The notes under the pieces are model-generated. The model worked only from the letters and a program-made list of their open reading frames with translations, was not told the origin of the DNA and did no database searches. This document shows, piece by piece, positions 44,949 through 55,249 of a stretch of 64,000 nt of DNA. A program made the position numbers and the translations under genes. This DNA is from Thalassospiraceae bacterium LMO-JJ14. Lineage in GTDB: Bacteria; Pseudomonadota; Alphaproteobacteria; Rhodospirillales; Casp-alpha2. The stretch's first letter is position 1. The number at the start of each line of letters is the position of its first letter. The stretch lies in assembly GCA_021555105.2 (NCBI GenBank), contig CP134604.1:434001-498000 (forward strand), read 5' to 3'.

Positions 44949-47900
44949 ATGCCGAAATCGGATCACGCCGGCGGCGCTATCGCGTCGACCGCTCTTGGGG
45001 CAGCACAAAAAACGGACAAGGGAAAAAAGGGCAAACTGCTTCGTGCGTTCATCGCCGAATATTATGCCCATGTCCCCGAGCATGATCTCAAGGCCCTGAG
45101 CGGCCCCGAGCTTGTCGGCATGGCGCGCGCGCACCTGGAAACAGGGATGACGCGAAAACCGCGGACAGCCAACATCCGGGTCTATAATCCTGATTCAAAA
45201 AGTAACAAGTGGTCGGCGGATCACAGCGTCGTCGAAATCGTCACCGACGACATGCCGTTCCTGGTCGATTCCATATCCTCCGAACTGACGCGGCGCGAGC
45301 TGCCGATACATCTCGTCATCCACCCCGTCTGCAAGGTCCGCCGGAGCAAGACCGGCACGGTGCTCGATATTCTTGAGCGCGGCCATATGGACGTCGATGC
45401 GAGAACCGAAAGCTTCATGCATTTCCAGATCGCGCAACAGCCGGAAAAGGCGCTGCGTGAAATCGCCGCCTCGCTGAAATCCGTCCTCGAAGACGTGCGT
45501 GCCTCGGTCGAGGACTGGCGGCCGATGCGCGAGCGCATGGAAACCGTCATCGATGATCTGGCGGTCGAGCCGCGCGGCATTCAGTTGGAGGAAGCGTCTG
45601 AAATCCGCGAGCTGCTGCGCTGGCTGCATGACAACCATTTCACGTTCCTGGGGTTCCGCGAATACAAGATCTCCAGCGCCGGCAAGAAAACCCGCGTCAC
45701 CGTTGACCGTGCGTCGGGCCTGGGCGTTTTGCGCGATCCCGGCACCACCGTGTTCGAGGCCTTTCAGTCCAAGGGCGCCCTGCCCGCCGAGATCGCCGAG
45801 TTTTTGGGTAAGCGCGATCTGCTGACCGTGACCAAGACCAACCAGCGTTCGCAGGTGCACCGCTCGGTTCACATGGACGCCATCGGCATCAAGAAGATCG
45901 ACAAGAACGGCAAGGTCATCGGCCATCGCCTGTTCGTCGGCCTGTTCACATCGGTCGCCTATAACCTTTCGCCCAGAAACATTCCGCTTTTGCGCCGCCG
46001 TCTGCAGAACATCATCGACAGGGCCGGCTTTTCGCGTGACAGCCACGACGGCAAGGCACTGCTGAACATTCTCGAAACCTATCCCCGCGACGAGCTTTTT
46101 CAGATCAAGGAAGAACGGCTGTTCGAGATCGCCACGGGTATCTTGCACCTGCAGGAACGCCAACGTGTCGCGCTGTTCGTGCGCGAGGATGTCTTCAAGC
46201 GCTATCTGTCGTGCATGGTGTTCGTGCCGCGCGACCGCTACGACACCGGGCTGCGTCAGAAAATGCAGGAAATTCTGGCCGACGCATTCGGCGGCGAGCC
46301 GTCCGCGTTCTTCACCCAGCTGGGCGATTCACCGCTGGCGCGCGTGCACCTGATCATCAAGCTGATGGGCCGCAAGATGCCCAAGTACAACACGCTTGAA
46401 CTGGAAGCGAAAATTGCCGAGGCGGCACGGTCATGGGGCGACAGGGTTCTCGATGCGCTGACCGCACGCGAAGGCGAGGCCCGTGCGCACGCCCTGCATG
46501 CGCGCTTCAAGAATGCTTTCGGGCCGTCCTATCAGGCACAGTATTCTTCGGATGAGGTCCTGTTCGATCTCGACAAGATCGAGGCCCTCGCCTGCGAGGG
46601 GGGCATCGGCTTTCACCTGTACCGGCCGGACGGCACGGATGCCGCATCGGTCCGTTTCAAGCTCTACAACCCGGAAACCGAAATCCCGTTGTCGGATGTG
46701 CTGCCGGTCTTCGAGCATATGGGATTCAAGGTCATCAACGAAGCGGGGCCGCACAGCGTTACCCTGCCGGATGCCGGTTTCTCGCGTCTTGTTATCCACG
46801 ATTTCGGCCTTGAGCAGCGCAGCGGCGCGGCCATCGATGTCGATGCGATCCGCGACAACTTCGAGGATGCCTTCGCCCGGGTCTGGCACGGCGACGCGGA
46901 AAGCGACGGCTTCAATGCACTGGTGATCGGTGCCGGTCTGAGCTGGCGCGACATTGTCGTTCTCCGGGCGTACTGCAAATACCTGCGCCAGGTCGGCATC
47001 ACGTTCTCGCAGGCCTATATGGAACAGACCATCGCCCGCCATCCCGGCTTCGCCGGCCTGCTGGTCGACATGTTCCATACGATTTTCGATCCGGCGCAGG
47101 CCAAGAATAAAAAATCCAACCCGGAACGGATGCGTAAAACCTATCTCGAAAAACTGGAAAACGTCGCCAGTGCCGACGAAGACCGTATCTTGCGGCGCTT
47201 CCTCAATCTGCTCGATTCAACGCTCAGGACAAACTTCTTCCAGATGGGCGATGACGGCACGGCGAAATCCTATGTCTCGTTCAAAATCAATTCGCGTGAA
47301 ATCGAAGACATGCCGCTGCCGCGCCCGTTCCGCGAAATCTGGGTTTACAGTCCAAGGGTCGAAGGTGTGCACCTGCGCTTCGGGTTCGTCGCGCGCGGCG
47401 GACTTCGCTGGTCGGACCGGCCGGAAGATTTCCGCACCGAAGTGCTCGGCCTCGTCAAGGCGCAGCAGGTCAAGAACGCGGTCATCGTGCCGGTCGGATC
47501 GAAGGGCGGGTTCGTCTGCAAACAGCCGCCCGCGGACAACAGCCGCGATGCGTTTTTGAGCGAAGGCATCGCGTGCTACAAGATTTTCCTCTCCGGCCTT
47601 CTCGATATCACCGACAATATTTCCGGCCCGCGGGTCACGCAGCGCAAGGACGTGGTGCGCCTCGACGGTGACGATCCGTATCTGGTCGTTGCCGCCGACA
47701 AGGGGACGGCGACGTTTTCGGATATCGCCAACGGGGTCTCGATCGACTACGGGCACTGGCTCGGCGATGCGTTCGCATCGGGCGGCAGCCAGGGCTATGA
47801 CCACAAGAAAATGGGCATCACCGCGAAGGGTGCCTGGGAATGCGTCAAGCGCCACTTCCGTGAGATCGGCGTCGACACACAGAGCGAGGACTTCACCTGC

Positions 47901-49799
47901 ATCGGTGTCGGCGACATGTCCGGCGACGTGTTCGGCAACGGCATGCTGCTGTCGAAGCACATCAAACTGCTGGCGGCGTTCAATCACATGCACATCTTCG
48001 TCGATCCGGATCCGGATCCGGCGAAGACCTGGGTCGAGCGCAAACGGCTGTTCGACATGGGCCGCTCGTCATGGACGGACTACAATACCAAGCTGATTTC
48101 CAAGGGCGGCGCGATCTTCGAGCGCAACGCCAAGTCGCTGAAACTCAGCCCCGAGATCAAGGCGCTGTTCGGCATCGACAAGGACACGGTCGCACCGAAC
48201 GAACTGCTGAAAGCGATTCTCAAACACAATGCCGATCTTTTGTGGTTCGGCGGCATCGGCACGTATATCAAAGCGGCACATGAATCCGCCGCCGACGTCG
48301 GCGATCGCGCCAACGATGCGATCCGTATCAACGGCGCCGACGTTCGCGCCAAGGTCATCGGCGAAGGCGCCAACCTGGGCACCACGCAACTTGGACGCAT
48401 TGAATTTGCGCAGCATGGCGGGCGGCTCAATACCGACAGCATCGACAACTCGGCCGGCGTCGATTCCTCGGACCACGAGGTCAACATCAAGATTCTGCTG
48501 GGCCAGGTGATGCAGGCCGGCAATCTGAACCAATCCGCCCGCAACAAGTTGCTCGCCAGCATGACCAACGAGGTCGGTGCGCTGGTGTTGCGGCATAACT
48601 ATGACCAGGGCCAGGCGATTACGCTGATCCAGGCACGCGGGCTTGCCGCGCTCGACAACCAGCACCGGCTGATGAAAACGCTGGAGCGTGCGGACCGTCT
48701 GAACCGCACCGTCGAATTCCTGCCCGACGATGAAGTCATGGCGGAGCGCGCGCAACAGCGCCACGGGTTGTTCCGGCCCGAGATCGCGGTGCTGCTGTCG
48801 TATGCCAAGCTCTGGACCTACGACGAGTTGCTGGCGTCCGACGTGCCGGACGACCCATACCTGTTCAACGACCTGGTGAAATACTTCCCGACACCGCTTC
48901 GGGAAAAATACCGCGGTGAAATCGCCAAACACCGCCTGCGCCGCGAGATCGTCGCGACGCGGCTGACCAACAACCTGATCAACCGCATGGGCAGCAGCTT
49001 CGTCAACGAGGTCCGCGAAAAGACGGGCCTGGGCGTACCGGAAATCGCCCGCGCCTGGTTCATCGCCCAGGAAATCTTCGAGATGCCGAAACTGTGGGCC
49101 GAGATCGAGGCGCTCGACAACAAGGTCCCGGCGGCGACGCAGACCTCGATGATGATCGACACGCATCACCTTTTGGAATGGGTGACGCTATGGTTCCTGC
49201 GTCACGGGGAAAAGAATCTCGATATCGGCAGCAACTGCGGCGCCTTTGCCGACGGCATGCGCACGCTGGCGGCCAACCTGTCGTCGACGCTGCCGAAGCA
49301 TTACGTCAGCGATCTGAAGTCGCGCGCACAACCGTATATCGATCACGGCGCACCGGAAGCACTGGCGCTGCGTGTCGCCAATCTGGTGAACCTGTATTCG
49401 GGGTGCGACATCGTCAAACTGGCGATCAAGCGGAAGGGCGATGTGCTGGCCGTGGCCAAGGGCTATTTCGCCATCGGCACGCGCTTCCGCATGGGCCGGT
49501 TGCGGGCAGCCGCGGAGCTGCTGGATTCCGAAAGCCACTGGCAGCAGCTTGCCATCGCCGCGCTGGTCGAGGAAATCTACAGCCACCAGCTGCACCTGAC
49601 CGAAGCCGTTCTCGAAAGTGCCCGCAAGGGGGCTTCGCCGCAGCAGGCGGTGGACACGTGGATTACCTCGAACCCTGCGCTGGTGGAGCCGACCGAACAG
49701 ATGCTCGGCGAGCTGTGGAATGTCGAGGTCAACGACCTGTCGATGATCGCCGTCGCTAGCCGTCAGCTCAGGACCATGGTCGACGGTGCCAGGCACTAA
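44949..49799 (+). CDS. gdhB: NAD-specific glutamate dehydrogenase (large, GDH-180 type)
   Basis: 1616 residues, the size of the 180-kDa bacterial family that degrades glutamate to 2-oxoglutarate and ammonia. The N-terminal half holds ACT-like regulatory domains (VVEIVTDDMPFLVDSISSEL). The catalytic part begins near 800 and includes ARGGLRWSDRPEDFRTEVLG, VKNAVIVPVGSKGGFV and the conserved DMSGDVFGNGMLLS. A ribosome site (ATAAGGGAG) precedes the ATG. The stop overlaps the start of the transporter gene by 14 bp. Confidence 0.97.
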   Translation: MPKSDHAGGAIASTALGAAQKTDKGKKGKLLRAFIAEYYAHVPEHDLKALSGPELVGMARAHLETGMTRKPRTANIRVYNPDSKSNKWSADHSVVEIVTDDMPFLVDSISSELTRRELPIHLVIHPVCKVRRSKTGTVLDILERGHMDVDARTESFMHFQIAQQPEKALREIAASLKSVLEDVRASVEDWRPMRERMETVIDDLAVEPRGIQLEEASEIRELLRWLHDNHFTFLGFREYKISSAGKKTRVTVDRASGLGVLRDPGTTVFEAFQSKGALPAEIAEFLGKRDLLTVTKTNQRSQVHRSVHMDAIGIKKIDKNGKVIGHRLFVGLFTSVAYNLSPRNIPLLRRRLQNIIDRAGFSRDSHDGKALLNILETYPRDELFQIKEERLFEIATGILHLQERQRVALFVREDVFKRYLSCMVFVPRDRYDTGLRQKMQEILADAFGGEPSAFFTQLGDSPLARVHLIIKLMGRKMPKYNTLELEAKIAEAARSWGDRVLDALTAREGEARAHALHARFKNAFGPSYQAQYSSDEVLFDLDKIEALACEGGIGFHLYRPDGTDAASVRFKLYNPETEIPLSDVLPVFEHMGFKVINEAGPHSVTLPDAGFSRLVIHDFGLEQRSGAAIDVDAIRDNFEDAFARVWHGDAESDGFNALVIGAGLSWRDIVVLRAYCKYLRQVGITFSQAYMEQTIARHPGFAGLLVDMFHTIFDPAQAKNKKSNPERMRKTYLEKLENVASADEDRILRRFLNLLDSTLRTNFFQMGDDGTAKSYVSFKINSREIEDMPLPRPFREIWVYSPRVEGVHLRFGFVARGGLRWSDRPEDFRTEVLGLVKAQQVKNAVIVPVGSKGGFVCKQPPADNSRDAFLSEGIACYKIFLSGLLDITDNISGPRVTQRKDVVRLDGDDPYLVVAADKGTATFSDIANGVSIDYGHWLGDAFASGGSQGYDHKKMGITAKGAWECVKRHFREIGVDTQSEDFTCIGVGDMSGDVFGNGMLLSKHIKLLAAFNHMHIFVDPDPDPAKTWVERKRLFDMGRSSWTDYNTKLISKGGAIFERNAKSLKLSPEIKALFGIDKDTVAPNELLKAILKHNADLLWFGGIGTYIKAAHESAADVGDRANDAIRINGADVRAKVIGEGANLGTTQLGRIEFAQHGGRLNTDSIDNSAGVDSSDHEVNIKILLGQVMQAGNLNQSARNKLLASMTNEVGALVLRHNYDQGQAITLIQARGLAALDNQHRLMKTLERADRLNRTVEFLPDDEVMAERAQQRHGLFRPEIAVLLSYAKLWTYDELLASDVPDDPYLFNDLVKYFPTPLREKYRGEIAKHRLRREIVATRLTNNLINRMGSSFVNEVREKTGLGVPEIARAWFIAQEIFEMPKLWAEIEALDNKVPAATQTSMMIDTHHLLEWVTLWFLRHGEKNLDIGSNCGAFADGMRTLAANLSSTLPKHYVSDLKSRAQPYIDHGAPEALALRVANLVNLYSGCDIVKLAIKRKGDVLAVAKGYFAIGTRFRMGRLRAAAELLDSESHWQQLAIAALVEEIYSHQLHLTEAVLESARKGASPQQAVDTWITSNPALVEPTEQMLGELWNVEVNDLSMIAVASRQLRTMVDGARH

Positions 49800-51075
49800 A
49801 GCGCCGTCACGTTTGGGGGTTGCCGCGTGGTGCCTGTACGACTGGGCCAACTCGGCTTTCCCGACGGTCATCATCACGTTTGTCTTCGCCGCTTACTTCA
49901 CCAAGGGCGTCGCACCTGACGAGGTGACGGGGACGGCGCTGTGGGGTCAGGCCATCGGCTGGTCGGCGTTGTTCGTCGCCGTCATCAGCCCGGTCATCGG
50001 CGCCATCGCCGATCACACCGGCCCGCGCAAACCCTGGCTGTTCGTTTCCACGCTGGCATGTATTTTCCTGTCGGCGGCGCTTTGGACCGTGGCGCCGGAT
50101 CAGCACATGATGATCCGGGGGCTGTTTCTGGTCGCCGCCGCCAATGTTGCATTCGAAACCGGCATGGTATTCTACAACGCCATGCTGCCCGACCTGGTTC
50201 CCGATAATCGCATCGGGCGGGTGTCGGGCTGGGGCTGGGGGACGGGGTATGCCGGCGGGCTGATTTGTCTTTCCCTGGTGCTGGTCGCTTTCGTGCAGAC
50301 CGACACGCCGCTGTTCGGGCTCGATAAGGATGCGGCCGAGCACCTGCGTGTGACCGGCCCCTTCGTCGCGGCATGGATGGCATTGTTTGCGCTGCCTGTT
50401 TTTTTGTTCAGCCCGGACCGGCCGCCAACCGGAATCGGCATGGCCGAAGCCGTCCGCCGCGGCTTTGGCGAGCTGGCCGGGACCATCCGCACGGCACGCG
50501 CGCACGCCACGGTTTTCAGGTATCTGCTGGCCCGAATGATCTACACCGACGGCCTTAACACCTTATTTGCGTTCGGCGGCATCTACGCCGCCGGGACTTT
50601 CGGTATGAGCTTCGCCGACCTGATCGTTTTCGGGATCGGCATGAACGTCATGGCGGGCCTGGGGGCGCTGGCATTTTCCTGGGCCGATGACCGCTGGGGG
50701 CCGATCCGCGTCATCTATATCTCGCTGGCGGCGCTGACGGTGCTGGGCGCGGCGATCCTGGTGGTCACCGATGTCACGCACTTCTGGATCGTCGGGCTTT
50801 CGCTGGGCGTTTTTGTCGGCCCGGCGCAATCGGCGAGCCGTTCGCTGATGGCACATCTCGCGCCGCCCGAGATCCGCACCGAGATGTTCGGCCTGTACGC
50901 CCTGTCCGGCAAGGCGACGGCATTCCTGGGACCGATGCTGGTCGGCGCCCTGACCGTGGCGTTCGACAGCCAGCGTGTCGGCATGGGCGGTATTTTGCTG
51001 TTCTTCATCGTTGGCGGCTGGCTGCTCAGGGGCGTTCACTACCGGCCCCCGCCGCGACCTGAGCCGGTTGCCTGA
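49786..51075 (+). CDS. MFS transporter, UMF1 (Atg22-like) family
   Basis: 429 residues, about 12 membrane segments. The N-terminal AWCLYDWANSAFPTVIITFVFAAYFT is the UMF1 signature; the GWGTGYAGGL stretch and the later FVGPAQSASRSLMAHLAP are also typical. Substrate unknown (vacuolar homologues export amino acids). The GTG start lies 14 bp inside the glutamate dehydrogenase gene, so translation may be coupled, which would fit amino-acid transport, but this is inference. Confidence 0.9.
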   Translation: MPGTKAPSRLGVAAWCLYDWANSAFPTVIITFVFAAYFTKGVAPDEVTGTALWGQAIGWSALFVAVISPVIGAIADHTGPRKPWLFVSTLACIFLSAALWTVAPDQHMMIRGLFLVAAANVAFETGMVFYNAMLPDLVPDNRIGRVSGWGWGTGYAGGLICLSLVLVAFVQTDTPLFGLDKDAAEHLRVTGPFVAAWMALFALPVFLFSPDRPPTGIGMAEAVRRGFGELAGTIRTARAHATVFRYLLARMIYTDGLNTLFAFGGIYAAGTFGMSFADLIVFGIGMNVMAGLGALAFSWADDRWGPIRVIYISLAALTVLGAAILVVTDVTHFWIVGLSLGVFVGPAQSASRSLMAHLAPPEIRTEMFGLYALSGKATAFLGPMLVGALTVAFDSQRVGMGGILLFFIVGGWLLRGVHYRPPPRPEPVA

Positions 51076-51114
51076 CCCGGTTGCCTGGGAGGGTCAAACG
51101 GGATATACGAAGCC

Positions 51115-51735
51115 ATGACATTTCCCGATCGGAATTTCGACGGCATCGGCGGCTACCTTGACGCCTACGCCGAACATGTGGCGAAAGCCTTTGCCTCCAT
51201 CGACCGCGCGCAACTGACCCGTGCCGGCGAATTGCTCGACGCGACATACGGCGCGGGCAATACGGTGTTTGTCTGCGGCAACGGCGGCTCGGCGGCGATC
51301 TCCAATCACTTTCACTGCGATCACCTGAAGGGCGTGCAGACGGACACCGTGCTGAAGCCGCGCGTTGTCTCGCTGTCGTCGACGGTGGAAACACTGACCG
51401 CGATCGCCAACGACATTTCCTATGACGAGGTCTTTGCCTATCAGCTCAAGACGATGGCCGATCCGGGCGACGTTCTGGTCACGGTGTCATCGTCGGGCGA
51501 CAGCGAAAACGTCGTGCGCGCGGCAACCTGGGCACGCGACAATCAGGTCCCCGTCATCGCCTTTACCGGTTTCGGCGGCGGCCGCACCGCCGGCCTTTGC
51601 GACGTACACCTGCATGTCGACGCGGACAATTACGGTGTGATCGAAGATGTCCATCAGTCGATGATGCATGTCCTGGCGCAGCACCTGCGGGTGCGCAATA
51701 TGGATCCGTCCCTGATCGGGTCCAGAAAGTTTTAA
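51115..51735 (+). CDS. SIS-domain sugar phosphate isomerase (GmhA-like)
   Basis: 206 residues with a phosphosugar-binding SIS fold: VFVCGNGGSAAISNHFHCDHLKG (phosphate loop and metal-type His), LVTVSSSGDSENVVRAATWA. It resembles sedoheptulose-7-phosphate isomerases, which start ADP- or GDP-heptose synthesis. Whether it makes heptose here is unproven; no other heptose gene is visible. Its stop overlaps the ATG of the next gene (TAATG). Confidence 0.82.
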   Translation: MTFPDRNFDGIGGYLDAYAEHVAKAFASIDRAQLTRAGELLDATYGAGNTVFVCGNGGSAAISNHFHCDHLKGVQTDTVLKPRVVSLSSTVETLTAIANDISYDEVFAYQLKTMADPGDVLVTVSSSGDSENVVRAATWARDNQVPVIAFTGFGGGRTAGLCDVHLHVDADNYGVIEDVHQSMMHVLAQHLRVRNMDPSLIGSRKF

Positions 51736-53159
51736 TGCAGATTATTCCTGTCATTCTGTCGGGCGGCATGGGGGCCAGACTCTGGCCACTGTCCAGGCAG
51801 GCACGGCCCAAGCAATTCCTGGAGCTGGCAGGCGAAGAAAGTCTGATTGTCGCGACCACGCGCCGCGTCACCAACCCCGCCCGGTTTTCGCGTCCGGTTT
51901 TCGTCTGCAACGACGATCACCGCTTCATGGTCGCCGAGCAGTTACGTGACGCCGGATTGGTGCCGTGCGATATCCTTTTGGAACCGGAAGCCAGGAATAC
52001 GGCGGCGGCAATTGCGGCGGCTGCCGCACATGTCGAGGCGGCGCACGGCGGCGATGCGATCATGCTGGTTCTGCCGTCGGATCATCTGATCAGGGATAAC
52101 AGCGAGTTTCTGGCGGCTGTCGATATTGCCGCACAGGCTGCGGTGGCGGGACGGATTGTCACATTCGGGATACATGCCGACGGGCCGGAAACCGGCTACG
52201 GGTACATCGAATCCGGAAACCCCGCAGCCGGCATCGTGGGTGCGAACGATATCGTCCGCTTTACCGAAAAGCCGGACAAAAAAACGGCGACCGGTTTTGT
52301 CGAATCCGGTCGCCATTTCTGGAATGGGGGAATTTTTGCCTTATCGGCGAAAACGGCCGCGGGAGCATTCGATGTTGCCCGGCCGGGGATGTTTGCCGTG
52401 GCCCGGCGGGCGGTTGCGGAAAGCAAACGCGATCTGGACTTTATTCGCCTTGATGCCGGCGCTTATGCGGAATTCCCCGTTGAGTCATTTGACCGATTGG
52501 TGATGGAGAAAAGTACCCTCGGCGCGGTCGTACCGGTTGATATGGGCTGGAGCGACATCGGATCGTGGGATGCTATCTGGCGTGTTTTGCCGCATGATGA
52601 CGACGGCAACGCTTGCGTCGGCGATGTCGTGTTGAGCGGCAGCCGGAATTGCCTGGTCCATTCGGAACACGGCCTGGTGACGATGGTCGGGGTGGAGGGA
52701 TTGGTGGTGGTTGCCACGGATGACAGTGTGCTGGTGATGGATCGCGACCTTTCGCAGGATTTACGCGGCATCGTTGACGCCTTGCAGGCAGACCGTCGTC
52801 CGGAGGTCGAAACGGCGAATACGGTACATCGCCCGTGGGGATCGTATCAGGACATCGACCGCGGTGCCGGATTTCGCGCCAAGCGGATCACGGTTCGGCC
52901 CGGCGGCAGACTTTCGCTGCAGCGCCACGAACGCCGTGCCGAGCATTGGGTCGTTGTCGACGGCGTCGCCCACGTGACCAAGGGGGACCGGGAAATCGTG
53001 CTTGAGGCGAACCAGTCGATCTATATCCCGGCCGGCGAAAACCATCGCCTGGAAAACCGTGCAGATACGGACATCCATCTGATCGAGGTGCAAACCGGGG
53101 ATTATCTGGAAGAAGACGATATAGAGCGGCTCGAGGATTCCTACGGCCGCATCGACTAG
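51735..53159 (+). CDS. manC: Mannose-1-phosphate guanylyltransferase / mannose-6-phosphate isomerase
   Basis: Bifunctional enzyme making GDP-mannose. 474 residues from the ATG at 51735; a frame opening at 51597 is inside the previous gene. The pyrophosphorylase motif LSGGMGARLWPLSRQARPKQF is at the N-terminus, and GGIFALSA and VDMGWSDIGSWDA follow. The C-terminal cupin (type II isomerase) has GGRLSLQRHERRAEHWVVV and IPAGENHRLENR. GDP-mannose would feed the adjacent glycan locus. Homologues are also called algA, xanB or cpsB. Confidence 0.93.
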   Translation: MQIIPVILSGGMGARLWPLSRQARPKQFLELAGEESLIVATTRRVTNPARFSRPVFVCNDDHRFMVAEQLRDAGLVPCDILLEPEARNTAAAIAAAAAHVEAAHGGDAIMLVLPSDHLIRDNSEFLAAVDIAAQAAVAGRIVTFGIHADGPETGYGYIESGNPAAGIVGANDIVRFTEKPDKKTATGFVESGRHFWNGGIFALSAKTAAGAFDVARPGMFAVARRAVAESKRDLDFIRLDAGAYAEFPVESFDRLVMEKSTLGAVVPVDMGWSDIGSWDAIWRVLPHDDDGNACVGDVVLSGSRNCLVHSEHGLVTMVGVEGLVVVATDDSVLVMDRDLSQDLRGIVDALQADRRPEVETANTVHRPWGSYQDIDRGAGFRAKRITVRPGGRLSLQRHERRAEHWVVVDGVAHVTKGDREIVLEANQSIYIPAGENHRLENRADTDIHLIEVQTGDYLEEDDIERLEDSYGRID

Positions 53160-53180
53160 GCCTCATCCGGTTTGCGGCGG

Positions 53181-53915
53181 CTAGCCCCCGCGCTTCATGG
53201 TCTCGGGACCGCGCCTCAGCCATGTCGTCGCGAAAACGAAGAAATACCAGCGCAGGTAGGGTTTGATCCACGGCAGAATCTGAAACCGGCTTTCGCCTTC
53301 GCGGCGTTCGTACCATTTTGCCGGAATTTCATCGAGGCGCAGGCCGAGACGGTGTGCCTTGGCGACCAGTTCGATGGCATAGGTGAAGCCATCGGTCGAC
53401 TCCAGCTCGACGGCATCCAGAAGTTCACGCGAATACAGCTTGAAGCCGTTTGTGGCGTCGCGGATCGGCGAACGGCCTAAGATGTACATCGAGATGTTGG
53501 CCGTCACGGTCAGCATCTTCTTGTACCACACGCAGCCGTCCATGCAGCCGCCCGGCAGGAACCGGCTACCGGCAACGAGCGAGGCGCCGGCCTTGGCCCG
53601 GTCGACCATCTTGTCGATGATGTCGGCATTGAAATCGTCATCGGCCATATGAGTCAGAACATAAGGCGCCGTGGAGCGGCGCAGTCCGCTGACCACAGCC
53701 ATGTTCGGTCCGCGCCCGACATTCTTGACGGGAATGATTTCAACCGTGTCCCTATGCTGATAGCCGGCAACGGCCTCCAGGGTATCGTCTTCGTCGAAAT
53801 CGTAGCAGATCAGCACGCGATAAGGTGTTTCCACATGCCGCCGCACATCTTCCAGCAGGGATATGATATTTTTTCCCTCGTTATAGACGGGAACGACGAT
53901 TTCGAGTTCTATCAT
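53181..53915 (-). CDS. GT2 family glycosyltransferase
   Basis: 244 residues. IVVPVYNEGKNIISLL is the GT-A start; MADDDFNADIID holds the DxD-like metal site, and DATNGFKLYSRELLDAVE and IPAKWYERREGESRF resemble dolichol-phosphate mannosyltransferase-like enzymes. No membrane segment apart from a weak hydrophobic stretch near the end. The donor may be GDP-mannose from the convergent neighbour (inference). Confidence 0.88.
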   Translation of the reverse strand: MIELEIVVPVYNEGKNIISLLEDVRRHVETPYRVLICYDFDEDDTLEAVAGYQHRDTVEIIPVKNVGRGPNMAVVSGLRRSTAPYVLTHMADDDFNADIIDKMVDRAKAGASLVAGSRFLPGGCMDGCVWYKKMLTVTANISMYILGRSPIRDATNGFKLYSRELLDAVELESTDGFTYAIELVAKAHRLGLRLDEIPAKWYERREGESRFQILPWIKPYLRWYFFVFATTWLRRGPETMKRGG

Positions 53916-53932
53916 GTGACTGTCTCGATGCG

Positions 53933-55180
53933 TTATGGGCGAATGACCGGTTTCGGTACGGGCACGATGAACTTTCCACCGTCTTTAATAAACGGCGATT
54001 TCTCCAGGAAAAAGTCCAGATAATTCCAAGCCAACAGCAGGGCGTGGGTGTAGCCGCCCGCCAGAAACGCCTCGTCGGAAATGATCGGCAGGTGCGTGCC
54101 GGGGGTGACCTTGCCGATCTTAAGCTCGTTGTTCTCAGCAACCGCATCGATCAGCGAGGCATCCGCCTTGATGAAGTTCAGCAGCGTGTTGCCCTTGGCC
54201 GGAGCACCGTAGGCGGCAATTTTCGCGCCTTCGGCCTTCAGGGCGCGCATCATGGCGACCAGCTCTTCACCGGTTTTGCGGACGCGCTCGGCGAATTGCT
54301 CATAGGCGGCGATGTTAGAAACGCCCCAGGCCGTCTCGGCGGCGCGCATGCCGGTGATTGTCTCGTGTGTCGCATGCGCCGCGTCAGCCAGGCAGACGAA
54401 CAGCCTGAGCGCCGGCCCGGAAGCGCCGACTTCGGTGCGTTCGACATGAAATGCCCGCAGCCCCGTTTTCGCGAACAGCTTATCCAGCGGTGCGATGCTC
54501 AGATACGACAGATGTTCGTGATAGATGGTGTCGAAATACAGTGCCTCGATCATATCGACGAGATACGGAAACTCGATGATGAACACCCCGTCTTCGTCCA
54601 AAAGCTCGCGGACACCGGCGGCAAAACCGGTGATATCGTCGACATGTGCAAAGACGTTGGTTGCGGTAATGATTGCCGCCTTGCCGTGCGAAGCGGCGAC
54701 ATCGCGGCCGCATTGTTCGTTGAAGAAACGTTCGACGACATCGAAGCCGCGTTCTTTCGCGTACTTCCCGGCGCTCGACGGCTCGATCCCGAGCACCCGG
54801 TATGCATCTTCCGGATAGCAATTGAGCGTGATGCCGTCATTACAGCCGACGTCGACGACCAGACTGCCGGGCGCAGGCTGGAGCATCTCCAGGGCGCTGT
54901 CGATCATACCCTGATAATGCTGGCACAGTGCGCGCGACGTGGACGACAGATACGCATAGTCGTCAAAGATGTCTTCGGAGGAAACGATATCCAGCAACTG
55001 CGAAAGGCCGCATCCGGTGCAAAGATAAACGTCGAGCGGAAACGCCTGCTCGTCATCGATTTCGGCGGCGGCAATAAACGAATTCGACGGCGGCTGATCG
55101 CCCAGCGACAGATACCGGACAAGATCGCGGCCGCCGCAGATGCGGCAGGTGTCTTTTTTGAACGCGCGGTAATTGGCCAT
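53933..55180 (-). CDS. SAM-dependent methyltransferase with N-terminal zinc-binding domain
   Basis: 415 residues. The N-terminus has four cysteines in two pairs (CRICGG and the later LCTGCGLSQLL), a zinc-binding putative methyltransferase N-domain. The Methyltransferase_11/13-type core has LVVDVGCNDGITLNCY, and the C-terminal domain reads YGAPAKGNTLLNF. This architecture is typical of sugar C-methyltransferases of the TylC3/NovU group, acting on nucleotide-linked deoxysugars. It lies in the polysaccharide locus. Confidence 0.87.
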   Translation of the reverse strand: MANYRAFKKDTCRICGGRDLVRYLSLGDQPPSNSFIAAAEIDDEQAFPLDVYLCTGCGLSQLLDIVSSEDIFDDYAYLSSTSRALCQHYQGMIDSALEMLQPAPGSLVVDVGCNDGITLNCYPEDAYRVLGIEPSSAGKYAKERGFDVVERFFNEQCGRDVAASHGKAAIITATNVFAHVDDITGFAAGVRELLDEDGVFIIEFPYLVDMIEALYFDTIYHEHLSYLSIAPLDKLFAKTGLRAFHVERTEVGASGPALRLFVCLADAAHATHETITGMRAAETAWGVSNIAAYEQFAERVRKTGEELVAMMRALKAEGAKIAAYGAPAKGNTLLNFIKADASLIDAVAENNELKIGKVTPGTHLPIISDEAFLAGGYTHALLLAWNYLDFFLEKSPFIKDGGKFIVPVPKPVIRP

Positions 55181-55249
55181 TATGTTTTTGTCACCTTCCG
55201 TTGCCGGGGGGTCGATACCGGTGCATTTGTGGCAGAGCCTGCCTAAAAC